The notes under the pieces are model-generated. The model was given only the letters and a program-made list of their open reading frames with translations, was not told the origin of the DNA and made no database searches. DNA of 64,000 bases from Isoetes taiwanensis (lineage: Eukaryota > Streptophyta > Lycopodiopsida > Isoetales > Isoetaceae): contig JAJEKV010000041.1 in the NCBI GenBank assembly GCA_021234155.1, positions 2,904,829 to 2,968,828 on the forward strand, given 5' to 3'. The translations under genes were made by a program, and so were the position numbers. Below, in pieces: positions 23,501 through 34,083 of this stretch. Within the stretch, counting starts at the first letter, position 1; the number at the start of each line of letters is the position of its first letter.

Positions 23501-25018
23501 ATGGCCTCAAAGAAGGACAGAGATGCTTAGTGAAATTAGGCGATCCTCATCAATCAAATATGCGCATTGATCGACTTAACGACATATGCAAACCGATGAT
23601 CGAATTAACCGCTTTGTAGCATCGCTTGAGAAAGAATGTCGGTCTCAATTATGTGGGAGGTGGCCGTAGCATGAGTCCGAAAGTTGGAAGATATGATGAG
23701 AAAGAACTTAAAGTCTTGGGTTTGCAACCCGGAGCCAGAATTGAGGATGCTACTTTAAGTATAAAGTGCCACTTATGAGCCCCTATGCCGAGGCATACGC
23801 GGGGACGATGGGCTAATTCGCGGGCGGCGCAAAGGTCCCACGAAAAGATCACAAGATGGCCAAGAGTAGTCTCAATGATGAACAGTGAAGGAGTTAGATA
23901 GTCTTATCCATGGTGGGAGCTCTATTGGTGCAGGGCTAGATTATCATTACATGTCATGATTTATTGACAAAGATTCCCGCGGATGCCGCTGGAGTTGTAA
24001 AGTGCATTGGTAGTAAACAAGACCGCCAGATATACCAAATCCGCATCTTGGGAACCCCGTGACTTTAATCAAGATGATTATTATAATCGGCATTGTGTGG
24101 AGAGGCCAAGATAGAGCTGCATCATGGTTGTTGGTCGACAAGTATATCCGCTTCAAGAGCCCAAGTCCAAAGATTGGCCACACCCCTTGGACTTGCCCCC
24201 CAGGTCTTTTTGTGGAGATGAGCCACAAGTCCCCGCCATTCATGAATGGAGGAACCTTTGCAGAATTATTTGACCATCTTCCCAGCCAATTCTCTTCTTA
24301 TAGGAGATGGTCAAATGCAATGCATAGTGCTCCAAGAAGGGCTGATATGAAGATAAGTGCGAGTGGAAAGCCAAAATGAGACTCGTGGTATAAGCACGCC
24401 CCGTAAATAGCTCTCGCCTGCGTATGAGTCTATGCCATCCACGCCCAAAGTTGGACACACACAAAGCTCAATTGCAAAAAGGGTCAAACTCCATTTTGAT
24501 GACTCCCCTTTACAAATGTGTGGGTGGCTATTGGTGATTGGGACACGGCCCTCCGCTTTTTGCAAGGAGCTTAATGCCCAAATTGAAGAGCCAAGTATAC
24601 ACTACAAGATGGAACGGCATGCGATATCCTTGGTGGGAGAAGAGAGTTTTACATCATCATCGATGACCAAGCATCATGGGGGCATGAGATATCCGACATC
24701 TATTCCCCGGGCTACATTTACTTAGATGCTCCTTGATTTTGTCCAGTGCAATGCGGCTTATGGGGTTGTGTGTTGAGATAAACCCAACCGAATCGATACT
24801 TTAGCACATTGGACATCATCCAACATATGAAGGTCCAAATGATGATGGATAGAGAGCTGGTGCACATGGATCGCCCATCTATTGCTCGCCAAGGCCGTCG
24901 ATGTGTTCAAAACAAAGTGGCTTTCTTCCTCGATATAGTTGTGAGAGAGAGACGACATATGAAGTGTGGTGATCCACTTGAGATGGCTAAGCTACTGTTA
25001 AATGCTTGCAAGAAGTGA
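23501..25018 (+). pseudogene. decayed coding stretch, unrecognised
   Basis: Plus-strand coding sense is visible in pieces: MASKKDRDA at 23501, then KVGRYDEKELKVLGLQPGAR (~23672-23731). NQDDYYNRHCVERPR lies at ~24068-24112 and GRQVYPLQEPKSKDWPHP at ~24136-24189. The last piece is DIIQHMKVQMMMDRELVHMD and VVRERRHMKCGDPLEMAKLL, ending NACKK with a stop at 25016-25018. Pieces lie in different frames, with about ten breaks. No domain is recognised. It sits between the repeats and the Arg-rich exons, in the right place to be a gene of the surrounding CACTA-like element. Confidence 0.5.
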
Positions 25019-25159
25019 TTAATATAATTTTGTCTTCCTATTTGAGGCTTGTTGCAACCAATAAATGTTTTTTAGTCAAAATTACTAATGAAAAAAAAAA
25101 AAGTAATTTATTAATCAAAAAATTATTATTAATGGTAAATAAATTATTAATCATAACTT

Positions 25160-25460
25160 GTAGATAAAGTGTCGCTACAGACGTCAAACCCTAGGTTTTG
25201 TGTGCTACATCATCAAACCCTAGATTGTAAATGCCATGTGGCACAATCTAGGGTTTGATGATGTGGCACATGCAAGCTAGGGTTTGATGACATGGCACTT
25301 ACTATGATGTGGCAATAGGAAGTCGCGACGCGACACAACCTAGGGTTTGATGATGTGCCACACGCAACGAGGGTTTCATGATGTGGCACTAAAAATGCCA
25401 CGGGATAATTTAGGGTTCTGCATGACATGATACATGGCCCGATAATATGGCAACCTAGAG
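25160..25460. repeat. inverted and direct repeats, CTAGGGTTTGATGATGTGGC
   Basis: A perfect 21-bp inverted pair (25208-25228 with 25243-25263, 14-bp spacer) is the best preserved part. CTAGGGTTTGATGATGTGGC then recurs in direct orientation at about 25248, 25278 and 25341, with degenerate copies to 25460. This gives hairpin potential just downstream of the decayed gene's stop. It may be the tail of a small element. Confidence 0.65.
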
Positions 25461-25897
25461 TTCGATATGCACCCCATACATATATATATGAGATACTTTT
25501 CTAATATAAATAAGAAGATAAGAATATAAATTTAGGTATTTATTCAAAGACACTTGTTCAAAGCTTTTCTCTCGCTAATTCTCGTATGTTCAAATTAATA
25601 TATATAGTCATGGCGAGGCTCAATTCTTAGCGGTTTTCCTCATTGTGGCCCTCTTTACTCGCTGATGCAATATTCATGGCATTATATGCTCCCCCCTCCG
25701 CCCCGGCCAAGACGGTCCAAGATCTGCAGTGAAGTCCCGCCGGCTCATTAGTGGCACATTTCAACCATAAAAATACTATTTTTCATCTCTATGGTTTGTA
25801 AGTATCATTCTATTATTGCAAACCAATATCATTCATGGTTATCAAATGTTTCTCTCACAATTTCTTTTGATCTAGGTGTGCTCTTTTTCTCTCTGCG

Positions 25898-26311
25898 ATG
25901 AATAGAGGTAATCGCAATCGCATCGAGAATGAGCAAGACGAAGGTAAGTATTTATATAGTTTTTATTATACGCTTTACCCTCTAATTAGGTATGTGAGTT
26001 TATGCATGGAGTTTTAATTTGTTGTGTAGAGGAAAGGGACGAGTTTAGAGAAAATAGGAGGAGGACTCCACGAGGTAGGGGCAATCGTGCTGATGTTCCT
26101 CCAAGACGCCAACCTCCACCTATCACTACACCAGCAGGTTTGGGTATTAAGATAGCTTTTTATAAAAATAATAAATAAATGAATTGTTTTTTGCATGATA
26201 TTTGTGCTTCTGCAGCTCCTCCGCCGCTGCCCTACGTAACCCCCCGTGTGAATATGCACCCAAACCAAAGGGGGTTTAAGGGGGATTTTAATTTAAATGT
26301 GTCAAATGCAA
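25898..26311 (+). CDS. Arg/Pro-rich protein, first three exons (TNPA-like by position)
   Basis: Exon 1 (25898-25943) opens MNRGNRNRIENEQDEG-type and ends AAG|GTAAGT. Exon 2 (26030-26137) follows GTTGTGTAG and reads RENRRRTPRGRGNRADVPPR, then RQPPPITTPAG. Exon 3 starts at 26216 after CTTCTGCAG and reads PPPLPYVTPRVNMHPNQRG. The frame stays open across both junctions in phase, which is good evidence for a real spliced gene. The third exon's donor is not certain (ATG|GTTTGT at 26312 fits). A basic, disordered N-terminus ahead of Arg/Ser-rich exons (33915-45236) in a CACTA setting suggests a TNPA-like DNA-binding accessory protein; this is inference from position only. Confidence 0.5.
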
Positions 26312-27200
26312 TGGTTTGTGTTAATAATGTTAGTTGTGTGTTAATGGTTTGTGTTAACTAAAAAAATTTTTGGCCCCTTCGGGGCCTTAAGGATGGTGTA
26401 GGGGTGTAGATATAAACATAACCTAATACTCTAATGATGGATGGTATATCATAGCCTCACAAATCTAACAAACTAGAGGTGCTCAAATTATGGAAATAAA
26501 AACATTGCATAGAATTAGACATATAATATTATACCAATACCAATATTAATACATGAGGTAGCATGTAATAATAGAATTTATTAATAATGAACAAACAAGC
26601 TTAAATCCTTGTCGCTTTTTTCTCCAAAGTTGCATACATCCATACATGCATATAGCTTTGGGTTAGGAAACCATTTATAATGGTAGAAAAGGCACAAGCT
26701 AGTCTCCTGTCTCTTAATACAAAATAAAAAGAGAATTATGAGACTAGGTAGGAACCGCAACAACTGCAAGATTGTACAAGAATAAGCCAAATCCTCCCGC
26801 ATAGGTTTGCACATAAACTTTTAAAAACAAAGACATACTTCTAAATGATTTATGATAATGGAGCAAATGGAAGGAAAAAGGAAACAAATTCGCATTATGA
26901 TGCAGAAAGAGAGCATAAAGTTATACTATTGGCAAATAAACACTCATTTATTTAGATTTTAAGATAGAGCATATCATGCAATTGCGCATTATACACATGC
27001 ACGAAAAACTAGGGAACATACCTTTAAGTTATATCACCATAACTTGAAACAAGCAGCCACAAACCTTACCTTTTGTTTTCTTGAATCCACATAAAGTGGC
27101 CCCATGCACATATTATCAAGTAGAAGTCTCCCCGCTTTGAGACGTAACCGGTTTGCTTAACAAGAGATTCTTGTAGTTTTGCATTTTCCACTCAAGGTGC
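26312..27200. other. AT-rich intron-like DNA
   Basis: No exon is seen. A 77-codon minus-strand frame (26581-26814) has no supporting splice sites or family. Base composition turns sharply G/C-rich near 27200, where the LINE begins, and AT-rich sequence resumes after 32345. The LINE therefore probably sits inside this intron. Confidence 0.45.
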
Positions 27201-27835
27201 TCATTTTGTCGCAAATCGATTCTCGCCACAACCACCCTTTCCGCAGCCGTAGAGATCCCTCAAACTTTGGGAGTCATGGCCACAGAAGATGGGCCGCCCT
27301 GGGAAACCCAAGGCGAGGGCCCGCCAAGACAAACGGTCCCGATCAGCCATCATGGATGGGGAGAGTCATCCTCCATGAAGAAGGAGGCTCTGCTAAGGCT
27401 AAGGCCCTCAACAGGCCAGCCCTACGGAAGGGATTAATTGCTCGCACCACATAGGAACTCCCCGCCTTCGGCAGAGAATTGGAGCCACGCCAAAGCGGGA
27501 ATGGAGGCTAACAAAGGCTCGGATTGAGGCTAACAAGCGTCCGGCCGGGGCATGGCGTTGGAGATGGAGTCCCTCGGATCCCATGTGCTCAAAAGGCAAA
27601 TCGGGTCGAAGAACCGTATCACAAAGCTTGAGACCTCAAGACGCCGCATGTGGAAGATGGCCTTGGCCTTGCACACTTCGAAAGGCAGCCAAGCCGTGCA
27701 GAGGTTGCCGACATGCGGGCCCGCCTTAGACTCGCGTGGTTCATCACTCGACACCATGACACGAGAGGGAGCGCGCGAATGCAGAGACGATGGTCACGCT
27801 GTCTCTCTTGATCCGAGGTAGAGGCAGCCACCACC

Positions 27836-28860
27836 ATGGCACGGGGAGCACAGTCTGCCTTGCGCATTGTGCCGCATTACGCCGTGGATCTTCGTAAAGA
27901 TCGAACAGCAAGCCCGGCCCTCGATGCCCAGCAATTGGCTCGAGCACGCCTCGCTACTCAGAGCCTGGAGCCTGTGGGCTCAGGGCAACCATCCACGACA
28001 TTTGCAGCCGGGTCTCTACCGAGGTTCATAGTCACCGCAGTTAAAGGTGCAGGAGATGGCCAAAAGAAGAAAGGCTCGCAGAAGAGCCGTGGTCCCCGAC
28101 TTCACAAAGTCGGTGAACGCCGCTCGGGATCGGGCTATCCCGGGCCACGCCTCCACGCCGACAACCCACGCCCCTCAAGATCGGGCAGCCCCCCCACACC
28201 CCGGGGCCACTCCACGCCATCCCAGCCCATCACCTCACTTCACCCCCGGAAGACAGACCCTACCTTTCGCCCACCTTTGGACCCGGCAGTCGCTAACTCC
28301 GTGAGCGCAGCGAGAGGCCACAATCTGGTAGTTCGAGGTATGCCGAAAGCAGCAGGGGAGAGTTCGCCCACAACATCCTAACACACATTCTCGACGGATG
28401 ACATTCCCGGCCAGTTCACATTGAAAGCAGTTCCTAAGATGGGGCTTCACGGCCGCGGACCGATTGTCATATTCACGGCTAAGGATGCATGCACAAAATG
28501 CCATATTGCGCCGTGGCCGATGTTGAAGGGGACATCCTCAGATGTGGACCGGGGACTCACACCCGCGGTAAATGAGGCACGCAGACAGAGCTTGTCAGTG
28601 GTCGAGGCATTCGCCAAATGGGGGTGCCGCAGATTGGTTCGGAGGCAGATGCACATTTTCCCGACAAATTATCGCCGCAGACCCCGCAGCCCCAACCACA
28701 GCAAGACGCGGCCCCGCTTCTGCTTCTACTACCACGGGCCCCCTTCTCCTGCTCCTACTCCCCGCTCCCTCGCGGCCCACACCCTCAGCCACATGTCGCC
28801 TCCCGGCTTCCATCTACTTTCACTCACTCGCTTCCGGCCCTCCCCCATGACTCAGGCTTT
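27836..28860 (+). pseudogene. LINE ORF1-like region
   Basis: The longest frame (27836-28381, 181 codons) is basic and Pro/Arg/Ser-rich (SQKSRGPRLHKVGERRSGSG, SGSPPTPRGHSTPSQPITS). That is typical of the low-complexity, nucleic-acid-binding ORF1 of plant LINEs. I see no clear CCHC knuckle. Several overlapping open frames in this G/C-rich zone make the true frame uncertain. Confidence 0.4.
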
Positions 28861-28889
28861 ATGCAAGATACCATCCCTCTGCTGACAAA

Positions 28890-29710
28890 TAGGAATTGTG
28901 TCTCCTGTGGTCTCATGGAACTGCCGAGGCTTCCCCTTGGCGTATGGGACACCAACCCGCGGGCAGCCGGTATGGATCTCATCTTCCTCATGGAGACATG
29001 GGAGCATGCTGGACACAAAGCACCGATTTGTCGTTACCAACATTTCTCGGTCTTCAATACCTGACAGGACAGGCGGGTCATGGTGGAGTGGTTGCTACTA
29101 CACGGACAACCTTGGCACATTCTGCTACCCTCCGTACATTTTACAGACACACAACCGGCCTTTCGGGTTCGTGGTGCATAATACCGCTGGCAACCCTTTT
29201 TTTCGTCACCGTTATTTCCCTCACGCAGACAAAGACTCTTCTATCGCAGCCACCCCGATGCGATAGATGGACCCGTATGTCGATCTATATGATGACATAC
29301 AGCAAAGAAGACAGTTGGGTAGGGTCGCCCTTCTTGAGATTTCAATGCACGGACAGAGTAGAGCAGCCCATGCGACTTGACCCCCTCGCCGACGATAATG
29401 TCCTGCAGCCTACGCCCTGCAGAAGTAGCCTGCTGCGCTACGTCGGATGACAGCCAGGTCACTCGCTTTGGCATGGGCTTGTTCCCCGCTATGTGGCATT
29501 TTGACTTGATAATTTGCAATGGCCTTTCACAAAGGGTCCATTCTCGCAAGTGCACATGCATGTGACAATCGTGGGGAGGGTCTAGTGTGGTGGACTATGT
29601 GCTTGTAGTTGGCGCGAAGATATGCATCTCATCGGGCCAAGCTTCCTGTGGGCACGACATTGGATGAGGAGGTCGACTCAGATCACCTCCCACTTTATTT
29701 GACCTGGTTT
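28890..29710 (+). pseudogene. LINE apurinic-type endonuclease
   Basis: VVSWNCRGF at ~28906-28932 is the start motif of LINE endonucleases (S/N-W-N-C-R-G). LIFLMETWEH (~28980-29009, frame 2) matches the catalytic E-T block (LxExK/TW). DSDHLPLYLTW at ~29665-29697 is the closing SDHxPL motif. Order and spacing fit one domain of about 260 residues, split by at least three frame changes. It would nick target DNA for target-primed reverse transcription. Confidence 0.75.
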
Positions 29711-30539
29711 GGCGAGCCGTAATCCCCCCACTATGCCAGCCCCGGCCCTCGCTTGAGACTCGATTATGAGCGTGCGTAGGACTACCAGATGCTCATGAAC
29801 GCCTCCCGCACTCGCAGGACTTCCACACTAGAGCAGCATTGCATCAGCCGACTTCGCTATTACGATGCGCGGACAGTGCTTTGGCGTACCCCCCCTGCCG
29901 CCGCCCAGTGGTCAAGAATATTCCCGCCAGAACCGATGGTTTGATGCGATCGTAAAGAACGCAAATTTAAGGCCACATCCCGATCCGTGTACCGCCAGGT
30001 TACCACAGCATCACTTCATCCGGAAGGACACAAAGGCGCTGCACCTTTGCCAAGCATCGGGGGAGATGTTCTACCGGCCTGACACTCATCCTCAACCTTT
30101 GCAGAGTGCTCAAGGCCAGCCTACCTGGCTGGGACATCACACCCCCGCAAAGGGGAACAGCATTTGCGCGAAATCTATGACCCGGCCAGGGACGCTGACG
30201 CTTGCCATACCCCCACGATGGCCCCCATTGGTTCTCGTGGATGAGGATGTTGAGGAGGGCCCGCGAACGGCTAGCTAATGGGAAGGCAAACGACCGATGG
30301 TATGCGTGCCGAAGTTACTCATGTGGGCGGCGGCCAAGCCGCCGGCCCTCACTACCCCTGCTCAACGTAGCATTGCAGAGGGTTTCCCACAATGGACCAC
30401 GCGTGGTTGTTCCCATTCACAAAGCGGGCGATTCCACAATCGGTCCGCCACCACGGACGATCATGGTCGGGCCAAGATTTGCCAAACTATTGGTCGGGCA
30501 TTCTCGAAAGAAAGAAGCTGACCACCAGGCGAGGCAAAT

Positions 30540-31150
30540 GATGTGCGAGCCCCTCACACAGTAAGGCTTTCGACCCCCACTCAACGATTGACCATATCTT
30601 TACGCTGCGGGCACTGATTGAAGATACCGAATCACCTACCGGACTTGTATTGCTGCTTTGTGGACTTCGCAAAGGCTTTTGATACGGGTCCCCCCCTAGA
30701 AAAGTTGTGGGCTAGATCAAGGCCAACCGGGGCTCCCCCGCCGTGCGTAATGCCATATACGTTGTATGAGAGTTGTTTTGGCAGATGCGCCGACGGGCCA
30801 AGCATTTACCAGTAGTATCGGGTCCCAGGTTGCCCCCTCTCGCCGACACTTTTTGGCCTCTACATTGATCGCTTAGAGCCCCGGCTTCGAGCATGGGGAT
30901 GGCATACATCTTTTTTGCACCAGGTCATCCGGGCCACCATCTATGCGGACGATGTTGGCCTTTGGCCCACCCCCGTAAGATATGCGGTCTCACCCGATGC
31001 CCTAGACACATTTTGTCGCTACGTACATGCGCGGCCAATCCGCCAAGACCGTGGTGGTTCTCATATCCTCTTCACGCCACCCCATGCCTCCCCGTGACTC
31101 ACATATCGGGATGTACTGTGGCGCCACGCCACCTACAAGTACCTAGGGTG
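30540..31150 (+). pseudogene. LINE reverse transcriptase
   Basis: STIDHIFTLRALIED (~30580-30624), LYCCFVDFAKAFDTGPP (~30646-30696) and YADDVGLWPTP (~30939-30971) match RT blocks 2, 3 (with the first catalytic Asp) and 5 (the A-D-D pair). YTLYESCFGRCADG lies between. Frame changes separate the blocks. I cannot assign the clade by eye; the CFVDFxKAFDTV style is common to several LINE groups. Confidence 0.75.
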
Positions 31151-32317
31151 GAGTTCCTCCTCGCCTCGGGCTGAGGCGCCTATCCGCTATGGTGACAGCA
31201 GGCCGGAAAGCTTTTATGCAATGCAACAACAAATACCGTGCAGAGCTATATGATTGGGGCCATCACCACATCTGCTCGCACCGGGTCGAAATTCGCCCTT
31301 CAGACGGGTCGGTTTTAGGCCCGGCCGCCCCTTTGACGACCTGAATGACTTGGAGCAGGTGCGAAGGGCATTTTGGCACGCACTTGGGTGAAACCTTCAA
31401 ATTTCATCGATTCTCGGCCGCAGAAATCGATTCTTACCGCCAAATGGCCCTTTGATAGACACATCGCCTATTTTCAGTAAAGTGGTTACTATGGGTGATG
31501 CTCGGCCCCCGCGACCGGCTTACACTCGCGGGCTATGAGTCCGCAGCCGCTTAGGGCCCGCTGAGGGGTAAGAGAGATCGCTGGTTCGCCAGATGGAACG
31601 CGGCAGAGCACGATGCGCATACCGGGCGCAAACGTCCGATCGCGATGTACCGCGGAGTACCTAGATGCTTGTTTCGGCAAGCTCGGGGACCCCATTGCTC
31701 TAGAGCAGGTCAAATGGCCCATTACAAGGAGCACATCAACCCCGCAGTTAGCCCTCGGCCCACATGCCTACTCGCTTTCACACGCCTTTTGAAAAGCTGC
31801 CAGCTCATTGCCTCCATTCGCATTGTGCCCACCATCTTCGCAGATCGGACGACGCAGTGTGGATTGGGAGCCCCGCCAGACAAAGTCGCCATTGCCGCCA
31901 AACGGGTGCCGCTGAGGATGAGTCTCACACTTTCCGTGAGTTGCCCAAATGCTCACCGATTCGGGCCGACATAATGCCCCTTAGTACCTACCGACGCGGT
32001 TCTTGCATTTGCCGATGAACACACCGCCAGACGACGCGTCTCCGGGTCATACATCCAGAGGTACCGACCGCGAGGAGTCACCTTTGCCCCCGCCCGGCTC
32101 AGTTCACCGACTAGGCACTACGGGTGGTGCATGACCAGATATATTGGGATGTTTCGCATTTTATATGATTAGCATGTAGTTTGTCGCCAGGCCGATTGTC
32201 GCCACGTTTTTCCTCAAAACCCTTCGGCTGGGTTTTAATCCGGCAAGAATCCGCTTGTCGCTTTTGTATTGGGTCCCATAGACCGATTGGTCTCCTCGTG
32301 GGACGATAAAAGTAACT

Positions 32318-32341
32318 TCCTTCCTTCCTTCCTTCCTTCCT
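32318..32341 (+). repeat. (TTCC)n tail of the LINE
   Basis: CTTCC is repeated five to six times directly after GGGACGATAAAAGTAA. A simple-repeat 3' tail instead of poly-A occurs in several LINE clades. It sets the element's 3' edge. Confidence 0.65.
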
Positions 32342-32344
32342 ACC

Positions 32345-33914
32345 GATTTGAGTCACATTGTTTGACGCGAAAGTGCCCGGAGAATAAATTAAAGCCAATT
32401 TTTTCCAATGCATGAGTAGAAGTTTTAGCTTGTCAAGCGTAGACTGCAACTTCGATACTGCTCCAATTCTAACAGCCGCCGTTCTTTCTCCATTCCCAAG
32501 AAGATACTCGCGGCCGCTTCGCAATTGAATGATGAGTATAATAACCTATAAAGCGTATGCACGCCCAAAACCTTTTTGTACCTCGCAGGGCAAAAGCACC
32601 TGGCCAAATATATCTCCTTTTGTGGAAGCCTCGAGCCTCGCTTGGCATCCGTACTCCCCGGGTGAAATGCTTCATGGATAGCACTGCGGATCGTTTTTTG
32701 AATCGCCCGAGATATGCACTCACACCTTCTCCACCCCCGCCAAAATAACAATTATTGGGTACCCTTTGGTGAAAGATTTGCACAAAATGGCCTTTGCACT
32801 TAACATCACAAGTCATATTGTTGCTAATGCTATGATATCGTAGTCTTTGTTACGTTGTTGTTAGTTACGTAACTATTAAGCACGCAAAACATGGCTCGTG
32901 ATTTTAGACATGTGAATACCGACCAAAAGCACATGACAAAGCAAAGACAACCAACGAAATGGAATTGACTTGACAAGGATTGGAAAGCAAGAGTCCGTGA
33001 TGATGTAGACATTAATATGGACTGCCCTCGCTTTGGTGAATAAGACAAATAAAACCAAGATTAGGCGATCCCGACGCCGTAACAGCTAAGACAGAAAAGT
33101 TTTGCTAAGACAGAATTTTTTGTCAGAACCAATACATAGTTATGACTTGCACAAGTTGACACATTTAGCTACAAGGAAAGATGACATGATTATTAACACA
33201 CTCCTAAACCTTACTTGAAGAACCTTGCTTTCTAAAAGCGTGTTCCTCTCGTCGACAAAACATAAGCAGGGAATTAGCATTCGATGACAATTAATTTGGT
33301 GTTTTCTATAGAAAGAACAAAGGGCAGTGTACAGAAAGGAGCCAAAACAATCTACATCATATACCTGGGACAAGAATCAGACAAGAATCAGATGGGTCGG
33401 CTGATTTGGGTGGAAGTGCTGCAAACTTGCTTCCACGCAATGCCCCTTCCTCCGTTAGAGTTTCTAGCTATCATGAGGCGAGGCAAAGGCTTACAATACT
33501 CATTTGGGAATCTCACAAAGAAACCGCAGATTCAATATAATCTGCTCAGGAGTTGCAAGTCGGAAATATTGGCATCTATCAATGGATTAACGTGATGGGT
33601 TATCGAATTCAACATCAAACAAACCCTAACCGTGCCCTAATTTCGGCTGTCTCCAATTTCATGAGAAAAGGGCTTTCATTATAAGCCCTTGGATCCTTTT
33701 TAATTAAAAGAGGGCTTTCTTTGTAAGCCCTCTGATCTTAACCATTGAGGAAGGATGAAACAAAAATTGCACAAATTGCATGCAAAAATTTGGTGCACTC
33801 TAGATGTACTAATTAGTATGCCTCGTGCAATACGCGCATGAAATCATATGAAAACCATGCCAAAAAACGTATAAAGTCACAAAAAAAACCCCCTGTTATA
33901 ATGCTACATATTTT
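32345..33914. other. mostly AT-rich DNA, no gene proven
   Basis: A minus-strand frame at 32425-32751 (RSAIHEAFHPGSTDAKRG, KEIYLARCFCPARYKKVLG) has mixed composition but no family I recognise. Two small hairpins, GGGCTTTCATTATAAGCCC (33670-33688) and AGGGCTTTCTTTGTAAGCCCT (33711-33731), lie close together. The rest looks like intron. Confidence 0.4.
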
Positions 33915-34083
33915 GCCTCTTTGACACCAACGCCAGTTAGGCAGCCTCCCGCTCCTATTCCCCAACGACATAGTGTTGATTATCGGCCTCCACGTTCTCG
34001 CGAGAATATTGAGAATGCTAGACGTAGTATGGACTCCCGTCCTAGGCAAGAGACGGGAACAGATTTTTCTAATGCAAGGAACT
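33915..34083 (+). CDS. Arg/Pro-rich exon, left part (split by LTR element)
   Basis: The plus-strand frame reads TPVRQPPAPIPQRHSVDYRP and SRENIENARRSMDSRPRQET, ending NARNL at the insertion point. A pyrimidine-rich run and CAG near 33914-33932 could be its acceptor. The style (Arg, Pro, Ser) continues the exons at 25898-26311. The Ty3/gypsy element cuts the exon after the duplicated GAACT. Confidence 0.5.

Larger units (their letters stand above)
27200..32345 (+). mobile_element. LINE (non-LTR retrotransposon), decayed
   Basis: G/C-rich block of ~5.1 kb with a Pro/Arg/Ala-rich ORF1-like zone (27200-28860), an endonuclease (28890-29710), a reverse transcriptase (30540-31150) and a tail ending in (TTCC)n at 32318-32341. 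All are on the plus strand. The 5' edge is set by base composition only. Many small insertions and deletions break the frames. No flanking target duplication could be picked out. Confidence 0.8.

Noticed and set aside
32830-33373. Minus-strand frames of 60-77 codons
   Set aside because: Short, AT-rich, overlapping each other, without splice edges or family.
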